Source: an uncultured Methanobrevibacter sp. (GTDB lineage Archaea > Methanobacteriota > Methanobacteria > Methanobacteriales > Methanobacteriaceae). From it: a stretch of 41,201 bases of DNA. Positions 36,223 through 41,201 of the stretch are shown one piece after another. The notes below the pieces were generated by a model. The model did not search any database, was not told where the DNA came from, and was given only the letters and a program-made list of their open reading frames with translations. Position numbers and translations under genes: made by a program. How positions within the stretch are numbered: position 1 is the stretch's first letter; every line of letters begins with the position of its first letter. The stretch covers positions 1-41,201 of the forward strand of contig CADBPS010000050.1 of the NCBI GenBank assembly GCA_902796575.1, written 5' to 3'.

Positions 36223-37683
36223 CTAAGCTGAATTTTGGACTGACTTTTTCCTATAAAACATTGCGGAAAATGCTAAAACCAGTATAGTGATTATTATGTC
36301 GACAGCCAATTCAAACTGATTTGCATGTATGAACAAATCGATTATGCCGATTAGCCAGATGATTACTAATAATGCCGGGAGAAGGTATTTGATGATTGCC
36401 GTCCATATAAAGCCAACTTTAATCCTTGATTTTTCATTTAAAACAGGAATGACTTTTTCAGCCCCATAATACCATCCGAATATTATACATTGAATTGCAA
36501 TTAGAAGCAATATCCCGAACTTGTTAACGAATCCGTCAACGATTTCAACAAGATAGCTGCTTATTCCACATGTGAAAAGCAGTGAAGCCAAACATCCGAC
36601 AACACTTAAAATTGTTACCAGTTTTTTACGGCTCATGTTGGTTTTTGATGAAATCGAAGATATTATCGGTTCAAAAAATGCGAATGCAGAACTTATTCCT
36701 GCAAATAACACTGCTAAAAAGAATAAGGGTGCTAGAATATGTCCGATAACTCCCATTAAAGTGAATATTTTTGGAAATACCACGAAAATCAATCCGGTTC
36801 CTTCACTGACCAGTTGGGTAAGGGGGATTCCGGATGTTGCTGACATATATCCCAGGATTGAAAATACTCCAAATGCTGTAAATATTTCAAAACTGGAGTT
36901 TGATGCGACAACGAAGAATACGTTATCGGTTAAATTATTATTGTCTGCCAGATACGTTGCATATGTCAGTGCCAGGGCTTCGCCTATTCCAAGTGAGAAA
37001 ATTATTTGTGAAAATGCGACAATCCATATGTTGATGTTCCAAAGGAGATTCCAGTTGGGTTCAATCAAAGCATTGATTCCGATGCCCGCTCCGGGAAGCG
37101 TTAATGCGTAGATGACAATGATTGCCATCATGACAAAAACTGCAGGTATTAGAATCTTTGATGCAAGCCCGATTCCCTTCTCGATTGAGCGGTGTGATAT
37201 GAACCATAAAATGAACCATGAGACTATGACTCCAATCCCTATGGGAATGAAGAAATTGCTGATATCTGCGGGATTTCTGCCTCCTCCAACATTTTGAACA
37301 AAGTATGTTGCGGTATCGTTTCCCCAGCTGAAAGTAAAGCTTTTAATCAGATAAAATAAATCCCAGCTAATGATGACCATGTAGTATATCAGTACAATAG
37401 CTATTGTGAAAATAAGAATCCATGCTATATATTCGAATCTGGGATTAATCGATTTGAAAATCTCGCTGAACGATCTTTTGAATGAAAATCCTATTCCATA
37501 CTCCAATATCAGAAAGGGAATTCCCATAAGTACTATTGCAACAAAGTAAGGGATGAAAAAAGATCCTCCACCATTGGAGTACACGATATAGCTAAATCTC
37601 CATATGTTCCCGAGGCCTATTGCCACACCAATCATCGCAAAAATAAATGTCAGTGTCGAATCCCATTGCGCACATTCATCCAT
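36223..37683 (-). CDS. Sodium:neurotransmitter symporter (SNF) family transporter
   Basis: A 486-residue membrane protein with about 11-12 helices. The N-terminal GVAIGLGNIWRFSYIVYSNG is the family hallmark that forms the sodium and substrate site, and GGGSFFIPYF follows. FSLGIGEALALTYATY and SEGTGLIFVVFPKIF match family positions in helices 6 and 7. In microbes these carry amino acids with Na+; the exact substrate is not readable. ATG 37683 lacks a ribosome binding site but has TATA-like sequence before it. It stands alone. Confidence 0.92.
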   Translation of the reverse strand: MDECAQWDSTLTFIFAMIGVAIGLGNIWRFSYIVYSNGGGSFFIPYFVAIVLMGIPFLILEYGIGFSFKRSFSEIFKSINPRFEYIAWILIFTIAIVLIYYMVIISWDLFYLIKSFTFSWGNDTATYFVQNVGGGRNPADISNFFIPIGIGVIVSWFILWFISHRSIEKGIGLASKILIPAVFVMMAIIVIYALTLPGAGIGINALIEPNWNLLWNINIWIVAFSQIIFSLGIGEALALTYATYLADNNNLTDNVFFVVASNSSFEIFTAFGVFSILGYMSATSGIPLTQLVSEGTGLIFVVFPKIFTLMGVIGHILAPLFFLAVLFAGISSAFAFFEPIISSISSKTNMSRKKLVTILSVVGCLASLLFTCGISSYLVEIVDGFVNKFGILLLIAIQCIIFGWYYGAEKVIPVLNEKSRIKVGFIWTAIIKYLLPALLVIIWLIGIIDLFIHANQFELAVDIIITILVLAFSAMFYRKKSVQNSA

Positions 37684-37848
37684 GGAATTATATATGATTA
37701 TCTTCTATTAAAAATTTCTTTATATGAAAGTATATATTTTAAAGTTAAATACAATCTAAAATGATGGCAGACCTAACAGGATAATTTTTTATAAACCCTG
37801 ATGTCTCTACATCTGAAAAACCATTAAAGGAAAAAAATGAGGATTTAA

Positions 37849-37923
37849 ATGAATTATAATTATGATGCAGTAATCGTAAGGGTAGGACCCCCATCTACCA
37901 TAATTCTAATAGATAAATCATAA
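37849..37923 (+). pseudogene. N-terminal remnant of an FAD-binding oxidoreductase (geranylgeranyl reductase-like)
   Basis: After GAGG and a correct spacing, ATG 37849 opens MNYNYDAVIVRVGPPSTI and stops after 24 residues. The start resembles the DAVIVGAGPAGST nucleotide-binding motif of geranylgeranyl reductase-type enzymes, with one Gly changed to Arg and a likely deletion after it. Confidence 0.5.
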
Positions 37924-38072
37924 TACATCACAGATTTGTATATGGATTAATAATCATTTTAATTAAAAAATAGTGCAATAATTATAAAATTTAATAACAA
38001 CTAATTACGCTATTTATTTGGTGAATAAAATCCAACCCTGATTAAACTATGATAAACATGACCCTAATTTTA

Positions 38073-38109
38073 TTTCAAATATTACCTCGCAAAGTATTCG
38101 TTTTAAACT
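38073..38109 (+). repeat. Dispersed 37-base repeat, copy 1
   Basis: It matches copy 2 at 31 of 37 positions by hand alignment; the core ATTCGTTTTAAACT is identical. Confidence 0.6.
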
Positions 38110-38569
38110 GTTTTTCCCCACAATAATATTAAATGGAAAAAAACTGAAAGTGAACTTTTAAATATTAGAAATTTACATAGCATCGTATAGCAATAAACCC
38201 TATAATTCATGTAGTATACTATTGGTTCTGTTGCTATTCTGTTTCATCAACATTATTTTAAATGATGAAATGTTTCTGTGATTAGTTGCCATTGAATATT
38301 AGGTGAATTCATACTTGTATGGATTTATTTAATGGCAACAATTATTATGCTTATTTTTTTATCTACTTTACTACAGATAATGTTAAATTTAATAATGAAT
38401 TTTTATATAATAAGAAGAACAATAAATATAGCTAGAAATAACATTACCTCCAAAATATCACAGAAACAAGGTAATAAAAATGAGTTTGAAACAATTAACC
38501 CCCCTTGTTTACTAAATTTGGAGGGATTATCCTTGGATAATAAGTATGAGTTTTTAATTCATATTGCTG

Positions 38570-38606
38570 TTTCGAATATTACATTACAAAACATTCGTTT
38601 TAAACT
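38570..38606 (+). repeat. Dispersed 37-base repeat, copy 2
   Basis: Direct copy of 38073-38109, 497 bases away. The pair could mark the ends of a lost element. Confidence 0.6.
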
Positions 38607-39079
38607 TAAAAGATTTTAATTATTTTTTGTATTCGAACCATTAAATATATAAATAACCGTAATATTTATTTAAATAGTTTTCTTCTTGATATAGTTTATT
38701 GTTTTTAACCATATATTATAAATTATTTTTAGAATAAGTTTTTAATGATTTTAAGTTAGTAATATTTATATAAATCTTTTTTTTATCCCATAAAGTATTT
38801 TACATTGTCTCTACAGCAATATATTAGAAAAATTGGTTTTTAAAAAATTTCAATAAATCTACCAATATGTATAAGTCAAAAAATCGAATTTAAAAAGATT
38901 TCATTTGAAACTAAATGAATAGGGTGATGGTATCTAATTAATCAAAATCCTCGAAGTTTTTGAAGGAACCTAATTTGGAGAAAATTATTATATGCTAAAA
39001 TTAATAAACATACCTATAAGTGTATAATCAATGTGTAATCCGAACACTATTTTATACACAAAATCATTTGCCGAAGGCA

Positions 39080-39622
39080 ATGTTTAAAAAATACAAGTAT
39101 GTTTGTGCTCTTCTGATTATGTGGTTATTCCTAACAGTAATGACTACTGCATCATCTACTGATGTAAATCAAACAAATAATGTTGATTTATCAACAAATA
39201 ATGATGTTATTGTGGATACAGTGTCTACAAATGAAAATGATGAGTATATTAGTTTGGGGGATAGTATGGGAAGTTTAGATGATAAATGTTGTAATGAAAT
39301 TTATGTGAATGGTAGTATAGCTGAAAATGAGGATGGTTCTAAAAATAATCCATTCAAAGACATGAAATCGGCTATTAATAAATCTAAAAATAGAAATACA
39401 ATTTATATTCCTTTAGGATTATGTTCAGGTTTAAGTAATAAAAATTTAACCATTATGAACTCATTAAATATTCTAAATTGGACAACTGGTGATGTAATAT
39501 TTGATGGTAAAAATCAGGATAGTGGATTAAGATTTGACAACCCCTCTGGCGGTGAATTGATTACGGCAATCTATGGACTAACATTTAAAAAGTTCACATT
39601 CGACATGGTGGTTATATGTTAA
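39080..39622 (+). pseudogene. Truncated adhesin-like protein, N-terminal part only
   Basis: From ATG 39080 (after GAAGG) this gives 180 residues: a signal peptide (VCALLIMWLFLTVMTTASS), an Asn-rich linker, and the first turns of a beta-helix. IYVNGSIAENEDGSKNNPF and TTGDVIFDGKN closely follow the CAP-type ALP of this window (IYVNGSLSENGNGSKDSPF, TSGDVIFDGEN). After LTFKK the homology stops and the frame ends in nine unrelated residues. So it is an ALP cut off by deletion or recombination, joined to the upstream region of the next gene. The frame could also start at GTG 39020, but the signal peptide favours 39080. Confidence 0.7.
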
Positions 39623-40915
39623 GTTTTTTTAGAAAATTAGTTAACAAGAATAGGGAAATACTGGGCAACAGAGAGAGAGAGAGCTTATGATGAATCTTTC
39701 ATCAGGATTGTATCTATTCAAAAATCTACAAACAAAATAATAGTTAATTTTAATCCTTCTGATAATCTTAAAAAGTATTTTAATTTTTTCAATCAGGAAA
39801 TTTCGTATCGGGGGTTGGAATCAGATTTAAGTAATTTTCCTGATGGTATTGTTGTTATTCCTACAATTTCTAATTTATTACCTTTAATTTGGTTTTATGA
39901 TGTTAATCTTGTAGTGGATGAGCTTGATAAAACTTTTTATGATAATATATCTGAAATAAAAAAGGGATATTCTAAAATGTTTCCATTCATTGAGTTCAAA
40001 GGTAAAGTTTCCTGCAAAAACATAGTTGATTATTCTTATGATGTTAAAAATAATTCTGTTGTTCTTTTTTCACAAGGTTTGGATTCTTCAAACACTGTTA
40101 TAAATAATTTAGATAAAAATTTATTTTTACTTACATTACATGGTGCAGATCTTCCTTTAGAAGAAATTGAAGGATTAAAAAATCTTTCAAACTCTATTAC
40201 TGATTTTGCTTCGTCCGTAAATTGTGAAAATATTTTTGCCAGGTCTTCTTTTAGAAAAAATTTAAATTATGCTGCTCTTGATAATACACTACCTAATGAA
40301 ATGAAAAAAAGCTGGTGGCATCAATTTCAGCATGGAATTGCTATTATTGGTCATGCAGTTATAGTTGCATATGCCAAAAAATCTAACAATATTCTTATTG
40401 CAAGCTCATTATCTGATGAATGTGCAAAATTCAATAATGTGGAGTATAATCGTTGTGCATCTTCACCAATTATTGATAATAAATTTAAATTTTCAAGTTG
40501 TGGAGTTATTCATGATGGATATGAATACGAAAGATTAGATAAACTTAAAAATGTAATCGATTATTCTAAACAAAAGGGATTTGTCAGATTAAGGGTATGT
40601 TATACATCAAGGAATGGGGATAATTGTAGCAAATGTGATAAATGTAGCCGTTTAATTTTAAGCTTAATTTCTGAAAACGAAAACCCACTTAATTATGGTT
40701 TTAATGTCACTGATGAATCATTACTTGATATTAAAAACAATTTAGACAATCTGAAAGAAGGAATAGAAACCTGGGGTTGGTCACGCATCAGTTTCAGAAA
40801 CTTTTTTTGGATTCAAATTCAGGAAAATTTTCGAAATAATGCTGATAAATATGATTATAATGAGAATGTTAAATGGATTTTAGATTATAATTTTGAAGAT
40901 ATGAATTGGAAATAA
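39616..40915 (+). CDS. QueC-like PP-loop ATPase family gene, frame interrupted at an (AG)7 tract
   Basis: Downstream of 39671 one frame encodes a protein with a PP-loop-like motif SQGLDSS, a WWHQFQHG phrase, and a C-terminal CSKCDKC metal site, as in QueC-type ATPases that modify small molecules. That frame has no good start before TTG 39815, yet coding-like sequence (DESFIRIVSIQKSTNK) runs upstream of it to 39671. ATG 39616, with GGTGG before it, opens another frame (MLSFFRKLVNKNREILGN) that runs into the (AG)7 tract and stops after it. One more AG would join both into 433 residues. The start overlaps the stop of the truncated ALP. The canonical SGGxDS has Gln for the second Gly here. Role unknown. 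Confidence 0.65.
39670..39683 (+). repeat. (AG)7 dinucleotide tract at the 5' end of the QueC-like gene
   Basis: Seven AG units sit exactly where the two reading frames of the gene must be joined. Eight or five units would give an open frame; seven do not. Such tracts are prone to slippage. Confidence 0.8.
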
Positions 40916-41201
40916 TTATATTGGGACAGTCCTATTTTAACTTTTTTGTTAGGACTTTGTCAATAAATCCATAAGTTCTTAATTTTTCTTATTTTTATAA
41001 TTTTCATTATTTATTTATCATTATTATTAGTTTTAAAGAAATTTTTATTTTTAAGGTTTTTTTGTATTTTCCATCTGAAGAAGTAGCAAAATTTGTGAAA
41101 AATCTCAAAAGGACTTTGATAAAACAATAAACCGCATCTGAAGAAAAGACATTCTCAAAATCAACAATTTACTAGAAGGATTCTTCAAAATAACATTTCT
41201 A
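40916..41201. other. Intergenic stretch at the window edge
   Basis: It holds an inverted repeat (AGTCCTA 40928-40934 with TAGGACT 40950-40956, extended by GACA/TGTC), likely a terminator for the QueC-like gene, then A/T-rich DNA and a decayed coding fragment. Confidence 0.5.
41071..41201 (+). pseudogene. Decayed transposase-like fragment, cut by window edge
   Basis: Reading across one frame change gives PSEEVAKFVKNLK, then KDFDKTINRI, a stop, then RKDILKINNLLEGFFKITF. One missing A near 41115 and a TGA separate the parts. The phrases look like transposase sequence of the kind found in gut methanogens, but this is from memory of style, not a match I can show. Confidence 0.35.

Larger units (their letters stand above)
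37684..39079. other. Gene-poor A/T-rich region with remnants and repeats
   Basis: About 1.4 kb without a convincing intact gene. It holds an oxidoreductase-like N-terminal remnant (37849-37923), two copies of a 37-base direct repeat about 500 bases apart (38073 and 38570), and a weak ORF at 38332-38619 (95 codons, hydrophobic start, no known family). A short ORF with a good ribosome binding site starts near 38480 and stops after 11 codons. It reads as decayed genes. Confidence 0.55.

Noticed and set aside
36572-37111. 179-codon frame opposite the NSS transporter
   Set aside because: It overlaps a fully conserved transporter gene and has no independent start signal or family.
38332-38619. 95-codon ORF as a real gene
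   Set aside because: It has no ribosome binding site, biased A/T-driven composition, no known family, and contains a copy of the dispersed repeat.
1-41201. CRISPR arrays, tRNA or rRNA genes
   Set aside because: I saw no regularly spaced identical repeats and no TTCGA-type arm with matching cloverleaf; repeats found are coding Ig/beta-helix units or the three 37-base copies.

Overview
The window looks like chromosomal DNA of a gut or rumen methanogen of the Methanobrevibacter type. The DNA is very A+T rich. Ribosome binding sites follow GGTGA-N4-start and promoters carry archaeal TATA boxes. There are several large secreted adhesin-like proteins (ALPs) built from beta-helix and Ig-like repeats, and an amtB-glnK pair carries what looks like the methanogen NrpR operator. 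The genus call is inference from gene content. I saw no rRNA, tRNA or CRISPR array.

Layout. 1-5000: end of a PrsW-type membrane protease, a secreted protein with an EF-hand-like loop, then a tight operon of a MutT-like Nudix hydrolase, a 60-residue helical protein and a PLD-helicase-DUF3427 protein. 5000-18000: a 1145-residue ALP with a complete papain-type triad, a SWIM zinc-finger pair, an MFS transporter, and two tandem paralogous ALPs that end in transglutaminase-like domains. 18000-22100: SurE, a TetR-radical SAM operon with a palindromic operator, and two small membrane or zinc-ribbon proteins. 22100-27000: a small secreted Ig-like protein, a two-repeat TMEM175-like channel, an acidic protein, a zinc-ribbon membrane protein and a frameshifted CPBP protease. 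27000-33100: a fourth ALP with an N-terminal CAP/SCP domain, a DAACS-family symporter gene killed by two in-frame stops, and a DinG/XPD-like helicase. 33100-37700: amtB-glnK, two small membrane proteins and a sodium:neurotransmitter symporter family gene. 37700-41201: a gene-poor stretch with gene remnants, short dispersed repeats, a truncated ALP, a QueC-like PP-loop gene whose frame is broken at an (AG)7 tract, and a decayed transposase-like fragment at the edge.

How it fits together. Four ALPs carry an enzymatic domain each (C1 papain, two transglutaminase-like, CAP), so this looks like a surface locus that may cut, crosslink or remodel wall or host material rather than only adhere. Three of the four begin with a non-ATG codon exactly where the start is expected; two of these appear to be ATT. 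The strongest candidates for something undescribed are the ATT starts of the tandem transglutaminase ALPs and the dinucleotide tract that may switch the QueC-like gene. Several genes are decayed (symporter, CPBP protease, ALP fragment, oxidoreductase remnant, transposase-like fragment), so the region seems to be in flux.
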